DNA of 64,000 bases from Unio delphinus (taxonomy: Eukaryota > Mollusca > Bivalvia > Unionida > Unionidae): the NCBI GenBank assembly GCA_029339505.1, contig JAQISU010000115.1, forward strand, positions 6,999,001-7,063,000, read 5' to 3'. The translations under genes were made by a program, and so were the position numbers. The notes beneath the pieces were generated by a model. That model was not told the origin of the DNA. It saw nothing but the letters and a program-made list of their open reading frames with translations, and did no database searches. Shown one piece after another: positions 12,763 through 25,600 of the stretch (the stretch's first letter is position 1; each line of letters opens with the position of its first letter).

Positions 12763-15700
12763 TAAAAGTGCGTTGGACAAGGCCAAGCCAAGGTAAAAAA
12801 AGGCTGTTTTGATGCCAGTGTTCCAATAAACCCTTCCGTGTGCAAGCCACAACAACCACTGAGCAACTATGCTCATTGACAAATGTGAACATGTTGTATG
12901 TAAATTAGTATAGACATGGCTTGTGATGAAAAGTGCAACAACTTGTTTACATATTTTCGGTTAAGCTACAAATTGCATATTTTTGCATTTTTCTTCATAG
13001 GTTTCGAAGTGTCGGGCACAATTCACAGTGTTTGCAGCTCTCTACCAAACAGCAACATCAACCTGGGTGACAGAGTAATTCTTTATCCAGACGACGAACA
13101 GAACGACGAGAGATACACTGAATTCATTCCAGTTAGCAAAGTAGAACATGTGATACAGCTACCGCAAAATGTTAGTCTCGCTGTAGCAGCCATGTTGCCA
13201 GGTGGCGCTCTCCAGGCATACAGCGCAGTATTAAAGGCCAAAACACATGTGGAAAAATTATTAGTTGTCAAATGTACGTGTCGTATTTAATGATTAATGT
13301 GACTCTGCGACCATTATTTTTAATTCTGCTCTATTGGCAGTTGTGATATGTTTTTTTTTTTTATTTTCTTTAAGACAAATAATTTAAACAGTGTGTAAGG
13401 TGTGTTAATGTTTTATCGAAAATGTTTATTTGGGTATCATTTATTTAAATAAAATTCAATGGAAATCCGACAGCTCAAAAGAATTTCTTGCAAAATGTTG
13501 ACGGAAAGTTTCGTATAACCATTAAAGTAGAGCAAGGAAATCATGTAGTCCGAGTTTCATCTGACCCTTACCACCCCATTTTTTATTTTTGGACATTCAT
13601 GTTGGGATGTAGGGTCAGAGCGCATTCCCCATCGAAAAGTTGGAATTCGCCGACACCATTTGATGTCGGCATGGGGTAGCCGCTTAAATGCCGGCCCATC
13701 AAACTTAAACGATCTTTCATCGAGATATACCTGCATGAAATCGATAGAAATATGATTTATTTTCTAAAAAAATCGTGAGCATAGCATTCGTTATGTCTTT
13801 AATCCGCTGACAGACGAGATGAAAGTACATCGTTGCTGAAATTTGACCTGGATCTGGCCATTTGTATTCTTAGTCACGTGACTACACAAATCTCGCAACC
13901 TACATCAGAGGTCATACTGTCACGTGATATCAACAATACGCCATTTCTAGTGTTGCAGTAATAAAACAATACAACATAAAACTAAACGTCATGTAATTTT
14001 TGTTTAGTAAAATGAAGAAACATAAATTTCCCAACTATTTATTGCAAAACAACGACCGAAAAATGTAAAATAAACGTAAATGTTGCAGCAATTTGAAGAA
14101 AACTGATTCATTACGCAGAGAGCAGGGCAAGGTGCAAGGTGTCACGTGCTACAAACAAAACATCGCTGACATGTGCTCGGTTCTTCTTGAAAATAGTTTT
14201 CTCCACCCATCTGCGATACTGGCAGGTTTCTGGTCGTTGTTTACAGAATCAATATTTTGAGAATTAAGTGTGCATTATATTTATCTATGAATAGTAAGTG
14301 ACTACTATATAAAATGTCCAAATTCTATGTACAACAACTTTGAAAATTTGTTTATTGTCGATAGCACGTGACTGTATGACCTCTGTTGTCATTGACATGT
14401 AGGTTGTGAGATTTGTAAAATCACGTGACTAAGAATACAAATGGCCAGATCCAGGTCAAATTTCAGCAACGATGTACTTTCGTCTCGTCTATCAGCGGAT
14501 TAAAGTAATAACGAATGCTACACTCACGATTTTTGAGAAAATAAATCATATTCCTATCGATTTCATGCAAACATATCTCGATGAAAGATCGTTCAAGTTT
14601 GCTGGGCCGGCAAGTAAGCGGCTACCCCATGCCGACACTGGTGTCGGCGAATTCCAACTTTTCCATAGGGAATGCACTTTGACCCTACACCCCAACATGA
14701 ATGTCCAAATATAAAAAAGCGGCTCATGTCGACACCAAATGAATGTCCAAATATAAAAGAATGGGGTGGTAAGGGTCAGAGGAAACTCGGACTTGGAAAT
14801 CATGGTGGATAGGTAAATATATTTTGAATGGATATTTTTCATTACAAATATTGCATTTTACAGCTTGTGTGAACATTTTGATTGTTGGCGCTGGTGGCTT
14901 GGGTTTATGGTCGATCAGACTTGCCCAGTCCTTGATGGGTCGTAACGACAGTACAGTGCGCCTCTTTGTAGCAGACAACAGTATAGACAAACTCCTAACC
15001 GCCCAAGAGCACGACTGCTTTGATATTATTCATTGGTGTGAAGAAGAACATGAGCAGTCTATCATAGAAAGGACATTAGACGCATGCAGAGGGGGCGTCG
15101 ATATCGTCATCGACTTTGTCAGCTCTCCGAGAACAATGCAGAGGTCTTTGATGGTACTAAATAGGGTAGGAGTTCATTTGTACTTCAGATTTTGAACCTT
15201 AATGAGTTGGATAGTATTCAGTCTAAATTGTGTTCACTTCTTATAGGCGTTAAAAGTCTGTCTTGGTGTGTTGCTTCCAGTAGGTTCATGAATACGCAGG
15301 CATTATTGTTATACCCGCTGTCAGAGTATAGATAATCGTTTTGCAAATGGACTGTTCGAAAGCAACACTCACATATGAAAACCACATCGGAAAGGAACAT
15401 TGTAATTCAGTTGCTATTTCTATAAATGTTCCATGCGGACACAAGTTTTAGGAAGCTATACTCTAATCTGATTACAATCAGATCTCCGCTGTCTGCGTGA
15501 AGATCTGGCGACGACCGTTAAACGACCATGTTCTAGTTACACTTAAGATAGCCAATGGAAATGCAGCTTTTCTAAATCTCAAAGTGAATAAATCGTTCGA
15601 TACACATGATCTTCATCCACAGTACTCTGTTTCCAAACGCGAAGATATTAGACTTCATCCGATTGGTTAATACAATTAACAATTATGTTACCAGAACATG

Positions 15701-17626
15701 ACAACTAAGCGGTCGTTTTGAGGTCTTCATTTATAACAGCAGATATCTCATGTTAATCGGATTGGCCAGAATTAGTCATTCGAGCACTCACTCGATGAAT
15801 TTGATTATTGGAACTCTTTTTAATATTTCATACTTCTCAAAATGTATTCATGTACTATGGGCATATTAAACATTGGATACGCAGTGAGAGACGGTCAAAC
15901 TGGGGAAAAGATATAACTAACTAGAAGCAATGTTCTTTCAGAACTGGTTTTTCTAATCGAATCCAGTTCCTCAATGTGTCACTTTGTCCAGGCTGTTATC
16001 CAGACCACTGGTGTACTCGAAGAAATCGGACACAATTCAGTAAGAAAGACTTTTGTATGCTAGTATTTTTATTTTGTACGTGTTTTTTCTTTTTTGTTTA
16101 AAGTTTTCTATGCAATTATTTGTCAAAACTCTTTCCTGTCTTGTTCCTCGTTTACTCGAATGATTTTTTAAGTCTAATAATGTTACGTTTTCATATTTTT
16201 CCAGATGGGCCTAATTTTGGTTGGTGGCAGGACAATGTCCGATGTTTCAATAAACTTGAATAACCTCGCAGCCAAGCAACAGAGTATTGTAGGAATCCCA
16301 AAAGGAACATTGTATCAGTTGCGGCAGCTGGTAGACGCATTGGCGGATGGCGAAGTAAGAGTTGTGTTGATCTATACAAATTTCCCATTGATCCATTATA
16401 AAAAGTACTCATATAGCTTAAGTTTCTCTTTGGTAGAGTCATGGTAATAGATATGGGGTCGGGTCCTAACAATGGCATTTTGGTAGGGTCCTGATAATGG
16501 CTTCTGGGAAAAGTCATTATAATGGGTTTTGAATAGGGTCCCAATAATGACTGTTTGATAGAGTTTTGATAATGACTGTTTTGCAGGGTTCTGATAATGT
16601 CCCTCTGGCAGGGTTCTGAAAATGCCTTTCGGAGGGGGTGTCATGATAATGGATTTTTGGCAGGTCCTGATAATGGATTTTTGGGAGGTCCGGATGACTG
16701 ATTTTTTTTGTAGGCCCTAATAACGGATTTTTGGTTGGTCCTGATAACGAACATTTGGTAGGTCCTGATAATGGATTCGTGGTAGGTCCTGGTAATGGAT
16801 ATTTGGTAGGTCCTCTTAATGGATTTTTGGTAGATCCTGATAACAAATTTTTGGTAGGTCCTGATAACGGAGATTTGTCAGGGTCCTGATAATTACTTTC
16901 TGGCAGAGATCTGATAATAGCTTTTAGTAATACTCACTTGACAATGCAAAGTTGAATTAAGCAAGGACACGCATATTACAGCTTTAAAATCGTCGTACAT
17001 GGGGAGTGTGCATTTACCTTGAAAGAATCCAGCGTTTAAAAGTATAATAAGTACTTATATTTTGGTATAGAACTTTTTCCCACGCATTATTGTAGGATTT
17101 ATAAGGATACAAATGTTAAAATTGCACATTTTCATTAAGGAACATTACACTTAATAGGGGAATATTTTATTACAGCCAAAGCATTCTATTTCTTCACTTT
17201 AACCAATCTGAGCCATTGAATTGGGGTTTTGTTTCTACAAAACGGAAATAGGGACAGGACACTCTCGTTCTGAATAACCTAACCTCCCAAGTTCCCAACC
17301 CCAATAAACTGTTACTTTCTTCTTACTTTCTAAAACCCCGTATCGCCTTCACCAATAATAAATATGAAATGGTGAATGCCACAAGAGAATTCACGCAGTT
17401 GATATTTCGAATGCTCATCCCTATATAATTTGCATTTATTTGTTTTTAAAACTTATCAAGATTTATTTCATTTTCCCAGCTTGAGCTGCCAGTTTATTCG
17501 GTCCATAAATTAGAGGATGCCAGTCATGTATTTGAAGACCTAGTCCAGTGCCGCCTGACTGGTAAGGCTATCCTTCAGTATTCACAGACTGATACAACAT
17601 GTGTTGTAGAGAAAAAAAACAGTTAG
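10487..17626 (+). CDS. Medium-chain dehydrogenase/reductase (zinc-type alcohol dehydrogenase-like), 7 coding exons
   Basis: Coding exons inferred from frame, homology and GT/AG sites: 10487-10621, 11359-11455, 13001-13273, 14864-15165, 15992-16039, 16205-16354 and 17480-17626. The total is 1,152 nt, 383 residues, and every junction keeps phase. The N-terminal GroES-like domain contains VIKIHYAGVYYAEG (residues 43-56) and LFPGFEVSG. The Rossmann domain carries the nucleotide-binding GAGGLG (177-182), and LELPVYSVHK opens the last exon. Family members are NAD(P)-dependent oxidoreductases of the cytosol. The catalytic-zinc cysteine position (GVC in classical ADH) is Tyr52 here, GHE is replaced by GFE, and no four-cysteine structural zinc lobe is seen, so a zinc-independent or altered activity is likely. 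The substrate is unknown. The 48-bp exon 5 is the least certain. Confidence 0.8.
11277..11345. repeat. (AT)n microsatellite just before exon 2
   Basis: About 68 bp of AT that end about 13 bp upstream of the exon 2 acceptor (AG at 11357-11358), so the polypyrimidine region of this intron is very short. Confidence 0.95.
11709..11794. repeat. (TG)n-(AC)n-(AT)n compound microsatellite in intron 2
   Basis: A short TG run, GCATGC, an AC run and then an AT run. The TG and AC parts are complementary and can fold back. Confidence 0.9.
11840..12665. repeat. Degenerate minisatellite of about 50 bp in intron 2
   Basis: Recurring blocks of GGGATGTGCTTTTCTTC, an A-run, ACGTGACTGGTTTAGAACTTTGT, with a period close to 49-50 bp. 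Roughly 16 worn copies, all non-coding. Confidence 0.75.
12712..12762. repeat. (AAT)n trinucleotide microsatellite in intron 2
   Basis: About 17 perfect AAT/ATA units. It gives open frames on the minus strand that are not genes. Confidence 0.95.
13547..14794. mobile_element. MULE-like foldback MITE in intron 3 of the MDR gene
   Basis: The left arm (13547 to about 13940) is repeated in inverted orientation as the right arm (about 14370-14794). Shared blocks include AGTCCGAGTTTC at the tips, CGGCATGGGGTAGCCGCTTA near 13668, and GATCTGGCCATTTGTATTCT near 13853. The arms are about 400 bp each, with about 430 bp between them. The 10-bp word GGAAATCATG flanks both tips (13536-13545 and 14795-14804), which fits the 8-11 bp target duplication of Mutator-like elements. 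No transposase is encoded. The right arm carries an extra internal duplication of a GAATGTCCAAATATAAAA segment. Confidence 0.75.
16440..16915. repeat. 24-bp minisatellite in intron 6
   Basis: About 18 imperfect copies of a unit like GGTCCTGATAATGGATTTTT plus GGTA. The period is a multiple of three, so the minus strand shows long open frames rich in GPTKNPL-type repeats; these are artefacts. It lies directly behind the donor of exon 6 (GT at 16355-16356). Confidence 0.85.
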
Positions 17627-19009
17627 CCCTTGAACAGAGTACATTGGAACTGAATTAATTGACCAGTCCAGTTCATTTTGAAAGAAAGAGCTCATGATAG
17701 TGTTCAGAAGGTCACAAGTTCAGCTCTTGATGCAGTCTTCAAGAAGATACATCATGATTGATAAAATATACTTGATTCTGGTGTCTTTGGTAGGAAGCTA
17801 GCCTTGAGAAATTTTCACAGTGGTGCTAAAAGAGTGGACAATCCCATTGTGGTCTGTGCTCTATTTAAGCTTTCTCACAGGATGCATTGGATAGGCAACG
17901 TGTGATGTTGACTCCTGTACAAATCGACGATCACTATCCGCTCCATCAATAATACGTGCGTCACGGTAAAGAACTGCATGTGTACCGATGGCTATGTTGC
18001 ATTTTCTTTCATTACATTGTCAATTGCTATAACATGATATTACTTATTCATTAGACCTTGATTCTTGTGGTATTGATAGTGCCATTTCTGAAATAAAATA
18101 TTTGCCAATTTACTAAAAGAGTCCATAGATTGAACCAAAGACATTACATTGTTGTGTCAAGCCAGGACAAGTGTGATTAGTTGTTGGTTGATATCATGCC
18201 ATACAAATAGAGCAGCCAACAGTGCTTTCTATTACAAGTTACACTGATACTGAGCAATATTTGAATTTTAAAAAGTACCAGATTGAAATCATGTTTAAAC
18301 TCCTTAAAATCTTTCATTCCTGGGATCAGATTTCATTTTCAAAAACACGTTGCCCGTAATTTGACATTAATACGTGGATAAAAGAGGAAATGGGGTGCGT
18401 GTATGTACATGTTCATGATGTTGTTGTTGATGTAGGGCTTAACGCCATTTTTCAGCACACGGTAGGCTATACATGGCAGCCAGTATTATTGGTGGAGGAA
18501 GAACCCGGGAAAACCCTCGGAAAGAACCACCGACCCACGAGAAGCTACTGGCACATGTTCATGAAGACATTGTTGCCTTATATTGCCAATGTAAAGTATT
18601 GTCCTTATGATGCACTTTGGTGAGCAAAAGTAGTAAAAACAAATTCTTATAGTGAAGCGGTGACGTTGCGGATCGGAATAGTTATCGGGGAACTATAGTG
18701 AATACCTGGAATGATGAGGTAGGAGCAGGTTTGGAGTTACATGAGTTTGCTGAAACTGATCTCGAGGAGCGATGCTGAATACTTGCTTTATGAACTATGA
18801 GCTTGGAGAGAGACAGACTCAGAGAGTGGGTTACTTTTTCCAAATTGCACGTGATATCACTAGTTTTATTACAACTGATTTATGCGTATGTAAGGCAATG
18901 CACGAGCGTTTTTTTATATTGTTTGAAGGTTCAGGATTTAACTGGTTGTACAAGATATATCTTATTATAAGTCGCTTTTGAAGAATAAGAAAATCAAATC
19001 TGCAATAAA
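17627..19009 (+). other. 3' UTR of the complete MDR gene
   Basis: Homologous in blocks to 712-2107 (see that entry) and ending with AATAAA at 19004-19009. It is interrupted by a SINE at 18419-18552 that is absent from the paralog, so that insertion is younger than the gene duplication. Confidence 0.6.
18419..18552 (-). repeat. 5'-truncated SINE family B in the MDR 3' UTR
   Basis: The minus-strand sequence has the family B body and the GGCGTTAAGCCC tail with a (CAA)n end. It is flanked by a perfect 12-bp target duplication, ACATGTTCATGA, at 18407-18418 and 18553-18564. The tRNA-like head is missing, consistent with incomplete reverse transcription. Confidence 0.85.
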
Positions 19010-19059
19010 GACATTAAAATTGGCTTGTTTTGTAAGGGTGTTTGCCATGTTGTACTACT

Positions 19060-19830
19060 TGTAACAAATGCAGTACGACATAAGTTATGTGACCATATAA
19101 CAAATGCAGTACGACATAAGTTATGTGACTATATAACAAATGCAATACGACATAAGTTATGTGACTATATAACAAATGTAGTACGACATAAGTTATGTGA
19201 CCATATAACAAATGCAATACGACATAAGTTATGTGACCATATAACAAATGCAATACAACATAAGTTATGTGACCATTTAACAAATGTAGTACGACATAAG
19301 TTATGTGACCATATAACAAATGCAATACGACATAAGTTATGTGACCATATAACAAATGCAGTACGACATAAGTTATGTGACCATATAACAAATGCAGTAC
19401 GACATAAGTTATGTGACCATATAACAAATGCAATACGACATAAGTTATGTGACTATATAACAAATGTAGTACGACATAAGTTATGTGACTATATAACAAA
19501 TGCAATACGACATAAGTTATGTGACCATATAACTAATGCAATACGACATAAGTTATGTGACTATATAACAAATGCAGTACGACATAAGTTATGTGACTAT
19601 ATAACAAATGCAATACGACATAAGTTATGTGACTATATAACAAATGCAATACGACATAAGTTATGTGACTATATAACAAATGCATAAGTTATGTGACTAT
19701 ATAACAAATGCAGTACGACATAAGTTATGTGACTAAATAACAAATGCAGTACGACATAAGTTATGTGACTATATAACAAATGCAGTACGACATAAGTTAT
19801 GGGTCGATATAACAAATGTAGTACCTCCCT
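19060..19830. repeat. 36-bp minisatellite, about 21 copies
   Basis: The unit is ACAAATGCAGTACGACATAA plus GTTATGTGACCATATA. It contains the near-palindrome CATAAGTTATG. Because 36 is divisible by three and the unit lacks stops in one frame per strand, both strands show open frames of 220 and 163 codons with a 12-residue repeat. Copies differ mainly at two positions (GCAGT/GCAAT/GTAGT and GACCAT/GACTAT). It begins about 50 bp past the MDR polyadenylation signal. Confidence 0.95.
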
Positions 19831-19935
19831 AATTGTGTGAACCTATAACATGCAGTATCACCTCAGTTATACGTACCGAGGTGCAGTTGTCTGAACCTAC
19901 AGAAAAAGTAGTACCTCCTCAGTTATTTTTTTAAT

Positions 19936-20240
19936 TAGGATTTTTAACGTAGCTTTAACAATTTTTCAGTCATATCGCTACGATGTCTGCAGTGAGGCAG
20001 TTTATAGTGATGTCTAGCACTGGGGCGTCATGCCGCAGACATGTAGCATGATATCCCACCCAGTCACATTATCCTGACACCAGGCCGACCAGTCCTAATA
20101 ATAACCTCTTAATGCTGAGCGTCAAGCAAGGCAGCTGTTAGTACCATTTTTGTAAGTCTTTGGTATATCTCGGCCGGGGATCGAACCTTTGACCTCCAGC
20201 TTCCGCGGCGGACGCTCTAACCACTGGGCCACTAGAGCGG
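19936..20240 (-). repeat. tRNA-derived SINE family A
   Basis: Closely matches the copy at 5900-6182. The minus-strand A-box region (GGCCCAGTGGTTAGAGCG) and B-box region (GGTTCGATCCCCGGC) are well preserved at the 20240 end, better than in the tandem pair at 6 kb, suggesting a younger copy. Confidence 0.85.
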
Positions 20241-20329
20241 TTCGCTCAGTTATGGAAATCTCAATTAGTAGTATGAACGTACATCAGTATAATATATTAA
20301 GTCAATGTTAAAGTTAGTGTTTAAGTCAT

Positions 20330-21450
20330 TAGTATCTGTTAGTATTTAACAGCACCTTTGCGCAATTTGCTGGGGTATAGTATGTCGGATACGGTTGGTT
20401 TTACTGATTGGGTGTCCCGCTTAATTTGGGGTTCGTTATCTAGAGGTAGACCGCCCTCGATGTAATTGCCCGGTTCGAGTAAATATAAGTGGTGAAGCTC
20501 ATAGATGAAATATATAGAGATCTGAGCAGAGATATAGAACAAACAAATACGAGCCTCCGTACAGATAAACAAACAATTTAATCAATTACATAAAACAACT
20601 ATCCGAAGTCATTACATTTGGAATATACCTACTTTAAGAAAACAAAGCTTTCTCGAATTACAAAGGAATGCACAAATGGATTCAAATAAAATAGCTGATC
20701 TGTTTACTGATAGATTTAGTTCATCATAGGATCGAGTAACGTCTTGTATGATTGCATAACCTGTTCTTCGGTTCGCTCGTCTTCCACTGTAGCTGTTCAG
20801 ACGCCTGTATCTCCGGATTCCACTCTCAACATTCCGTCCCAGGACACTCTCAGAATTTTTACGTCGCAGAATTGTACGTCTCAGGATTAGACTTCTCAGA
20901 TTATACTTTTCAGTATTGCACGTTTCAGATTACACGTATCAAGACTGCTCGTCTCAGAAGCTTTTTTCTCCCCGTTCAACGTCCATCCAAATCCGTTCGT
21001 CGGTTCCTTTTGGACAACAGTTTTTACAAAGGAATGTCTTGCAAATTCCTCCGAGCCTACTCTGGTTTCTCTTGCTGAAAAGTTTATACTGATTACCATT
21101 TTCGATGAGACGATAATAAAACCTAAGAAATGTTGTGTGGGAAACACGACCCTCAATTAGCGTAACCAATCTGTCAAATCTCTTTGCCGCTTCATCAGTG
21201 TCGCCATAATCGCGGTCAGCTTGACCTGGTAGTTTGATAGTTACAGAGTTTCTGCGATTTTTCAATTGTGACAGCTTCACCCTGACAATAACGTCTACTG
21301 TGCCCCTAATAGTCCGTCTTGATGCTGTCCAAAACATTGCTTAATGTAGAATAGCATTCTCCCCTTCAAAGGACATTCTGAACATGGCAGTATGACGATT
21401 GATTCGCGTCCATTCTCTAGAAATCTAATGGTTCTCTGGTCTCAACTAAT
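20330..21450. repeat. Dispersed repeat X, copy 1 (family unknown)
   Basis: Shares an ordered set of blocks with 26740-27900 and 28590-29450. These are a short TCTAGAGGTAGACC-like block, an AATTGCCCGGTTCGAGTA block near 20464, an ACGAGCCTCCGTACAGATAA block near 20549, and a TTCATCATAGGATCGA block near 20720. No protein was recognised; open frames at 20752-21078 (+) and 20954-21337 (-) match nothing I know. A degenerate CGTCTCAG-type repeat occupies about 20860-20960. Confidence 0.5.
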
Positions 21451-22170
21451 GTATTCTTGTTAGATCGCCAGACATTTGCCCCTTCACATAATACATCATC
21501 TGATAATTCATTTAAATGCGTTGATCTTATGAAGAAAAGTCTTTTGTCACATGGTGGAAGTCAGCATACTTTACAAGAATATGTTCCATTGGTAGGGCAT
21601 GTACTGAATATGAGGTTCACTCTTCAGAATGTGTACACAATCCCATATGCGTTTATAAGCGATTGGGACAAAATCAGTCACAATTTTGATTTGTTATAGA
21701 CACGATGGATGATACTCTCCATTGAGGGATATTAAGAACCTTATGGTGCAATTTCCATTCAAGATATTTCCCCAGGATATAGAAAACTAAGAATATACAC
21801 AGTATAAAGAGAATGAAGATGCGGTAGCTCATGTGAGAGAGTGTCGGACTCGAAACCATAGAGTTTTGGTGTCCAGAACCACCCACAACATTCCCGGTTA
21901 TTGTGTCCTTGTGAAATGTAGTTGGCCCCATATACTCGTCGTGATATAGCCAATAATGTGTTTACTTTGAAGCCAATAAAATCTACACGAAACAAATTAA
22001 ATTGTGTGAAGATATATCGTAGAAAGGTACATTCCAGTCCTTTAAACAGCGTGATTTTATGGATTTGCCGTTTTTGAATTTAAGATACATTCAAGCCAAT
22101 CTCATGGCTTCGAGCATTTTCAGTTACGTTACATATAGACTACGTTATCTAAAAACGGTTGCTTCGACAA
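21450..22170. other. Unassigned sequence
   Basis: Contains an 80-codon open frame (21457-21699, +) that I do not recognise, and otherwise no coding or repeat signal. Satellite-like ATAATAAAGACAATTCATTC monomers begin at about 22205. Confidence 0.3.
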
Positions 22171-22245
22171 GTTTTTCATCTGCATGTACATCGTGCTTTG
22201 CATTAAGTATAATAAAGACAATTCATTCTTTAGTTAGTTAGTTTT

Positions 22246-22665
22246 GCCCGTCACCCCTGCCAGGGTATAGGCCGCCCACAAAAGATCGCCAGAGGCTTCT
22301 GTCCTGTGCCATCCCCTCAAGCTGACTCTAGGTGTAACCCATCTTAGTGATGTCTGCCTCAAGGTCGCGTCACCAGGTGTTTCTTGGTCGTCCCCTTCTC
22401 CTCTTGCCTTGAGGGTTCCACCTCAATGCCTGTCTGGTAATGTTGGTTCGCGGCTTACGTAGGGTGTGTCCTATCCAACCCCACCTTCTCTTCTTTATCT
22501 CATCCTCTATTGGAAGCTGGGAGGTTCTCTGCCACAAGTTGTTGTTGCTGATGGTGTCTGGCCAGCGGATCTGGAGAATTCTTCTTAGGCAGCTGTTGAT
22601 GAAAGTCTGAACTCTCTTTACTGTGGACTTGGTGGTTCTCCAAGTCTCTGCCCCATACAGTAGGA
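22246..22665 (-). mobile_element. 5'-truncated LINE (ORF2 C-terminus)
   Basis: The minus strand reads an open C-terminal segment with [20 protein letters not shown], then [15 protein letters not shown], then [20 protein letters not shown]. This is a distinctive ORF2 tail of non-LTR retrotransposons, ending in a stop near 22242. A (TAACTAAC)-type tail follows at 22230-22246. It interrupts the AT-rich satellite monomers, so it inserted into satellite DNA. The reverse transcriptase and endonuclease are missing. Confidence 0.8.
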
Positions 22666-22667
22666 AT

Positions 22668-25600
22668 GCAATTAATTACAATAAAGATAATTAATTCCAC
22701 TTAACATTGAGATTAATTATAATAAAGACAATGCATTCTATACAACAATGCCATTAATTACAATAAAGACAATTCAATCTATACAACAATGCCATTAATT
22801 ACAATAAAGACAATTCATTCCAAGCAACATTGAGATTAATTATAATAAAGACAATTCATTATTTACAACAATGCCATTAATTACAATAAAGACAATTCAT
22901 TATTTACAACAATGCCATTAATTACAACAAAGACAATTCATTCTATAGAACAATGCCATTAATTACAATAAAAACAATTTATTCTATACAACAATGCCAT
23001 TAATTACAATAAAGACAATTCATTCCAAGCAACATTGAGATTAATTATAATAGAGACAATTCGTTCTATACAACAATGCCATTAATTACAATAAAGACAA
23101 TTCATTATATACAATAATGCCATTAATTACAATAAAGACAATTCATTATATACAACAATGCCATTAATTACAATAAAGACAATTCATTCTATACAACAAT
23201 GCCATTAATTACAACATTGAGATCAATTATAATAAAGACAATCCATTCTATACAATAAAGGCATTAATTATCATAAAGCCAATTTAAATCACGCAACATT
23301 GAGATTAATTATAATAAAGACAATCCATTCTGTACAATAAAGGCATTAATTATCATAAAGCCAATTCAAATCACGCAACATTGAGATTAATTATAATAAA
23401 GACAATTCTAAAAGCATTGGCATTAATTAAAATAGAGATAATTCGTTCTTTACAATAATAACATTAATTGTAATAAAGATAATTCATTGATACAACAATG
23501 AGATAAATTATAATGTGGAAAATTCACTCTATACAACATTAGCATTAATTATAATAAAGACAAAACCTTCTAAACGACATTGACATTAAGTATGATACAG
23601 AGAATACATTCTATACAACATTAGCATTAATTATAATAAAAACAAAACCTTATATTCAATATTGACATTAATTATATTAAAAACAATTCATTCAATACAA
23701 CCTTGGCATTAATTATTAAAAAGACAATTCATTCTATACAACATAGCCATTAATTATAAAAAGGTCAATTAATTATATACAACATTAGCATTAATTATAA
23801 TATAAAGACAATTCATTCTATACGACATAGGCATTAATTATAAAAAGGTCAATTAATTATATACAACATTAGCATTAATTATAATATAAAGACAATTCAT
23901 TCTATACGACATAGGCATTAATTATAAAAAGGTCAATTAATTATATACAACATTAGCATTAATTATAATATAAAGACAATTCATTCTATACGACATAGGC
24001 ATTAATTATAAAAAGGTCAATTAATTATATACAACATTAGCATTAATTATAATATAAAGACAATTCATTCTATACGACATAGGCACTAATTATAAAAAGG
24101 TCAATTAATTATATACAACATTAGCATTAATTATAATATAAAGACAATTCATTCTATACAACATAGGCATTAATTATAAAAAGGTCAATTAATTATATAC
24201 AACATTAGCATTAATTATAATAAAAAGACAATTCATTCTATACAATATAGCCATTAATTATAAAAAGGTCAATTAATTATATACAACATTAGCATTAATT
24301 ATAATATAAAGACAATTCATTCTATACGACACAGGCATTAATTATAAAAAGGTCAATTAATTATATACAACATTAGCATTAATTATAATATAAAGACAAT
24401 TCATTCTATACAACATTGCCATTAATTATAAAAAGGTCAATTAATTATATACAACATTAGCATTAATTATAATATAAAGACAATTCATTCTATACGACAT
24501 AGGCATTAATTATAAAAAGGTCAATTAATTATATACAACATTAGCATTAATTATGATATAAAGACAATTCATTCTATACGACACAGGCATTAATTATAAA
24601 AAGGTCAATTAATTATATACAACATTAGCATTAATTATAATATAAAGACAATTCATTCTATACAACATAGCCATTAATTATAAAAAGGTCAATTAATTAT
24701 ATACAACATTAGCATTAATTATAATATAAAGACAATTCATTCTATACGACAGAGGCATTAATTATAAAAGGTCAATTAATTATATACAACATTAGCATTA
24801 ATTATAATATAAAGACAATTCATTCTATACGACATAGCCATTAATTATAAAAAGGTCAATTAATTATATACAACATTAGCATTAATTATAATATAAAGAC
24901 AATTCATTCTCTACGACACAGGCATTAATTATAAAAAGGTCAATTAATTATATACAACATTAGCATTAATTATAATATAAAGACAATTCATTCTATACAA
25001 CATTGCCATTAATTATAAAAAGGTCAATTAATTATATACAACATTAGCATTAATTATAATATAAAGACAATTCATTCTATACAACATAGCCATTAATTAT
25101 AAAAAGGTCAATTAATTATATACAACATTAGCATTAATTATAATATAAAGACAATTCATTCTTTACGACACAGGCATTAATTATAAAAAGGTCAATTAAT
25201 TATATACAACATTAGCATTAATTATAATATAAAGACAATTCATACTATACAACATAGCCATTAATTATAAAAAGGTCAATTAACTATATACAACATTAGC
25301 ATTAATTATAATATAAAGACAATTCATTCTATACGACACAGGCATTAATTATTAAAAAGACAATTCATTCTATACGACATAGGCATTAATTATAAAAAGG
25401 TCAATTAATTATATACAACATTAGCATTAATTATAATATAAAGACAATTCATACTATACAACATAGCCATTAATTATAAAAAGGTCAATTAATTATATAC
25501 AACATTAGCATTAATTATAATATAAAGACAATTCATTATATACGACATAGGCATTAATTATAAAAAGGTCAATTAATTATATACAACATTAGCATTAATT

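Noticed and set aside
16205..16846. Minus-strand frames of 82-117 codons over intron 6
   Set aside because: They read the complement of the 24-bp minisatellite; the plus strand carries exon 6 and its intron.
19014..19687. 220-codon (+) and 163-codon (-) frames
   Set aside because: Both arise from a stop-free 36-bp tandem repeat; no start context or non-repeat domain.
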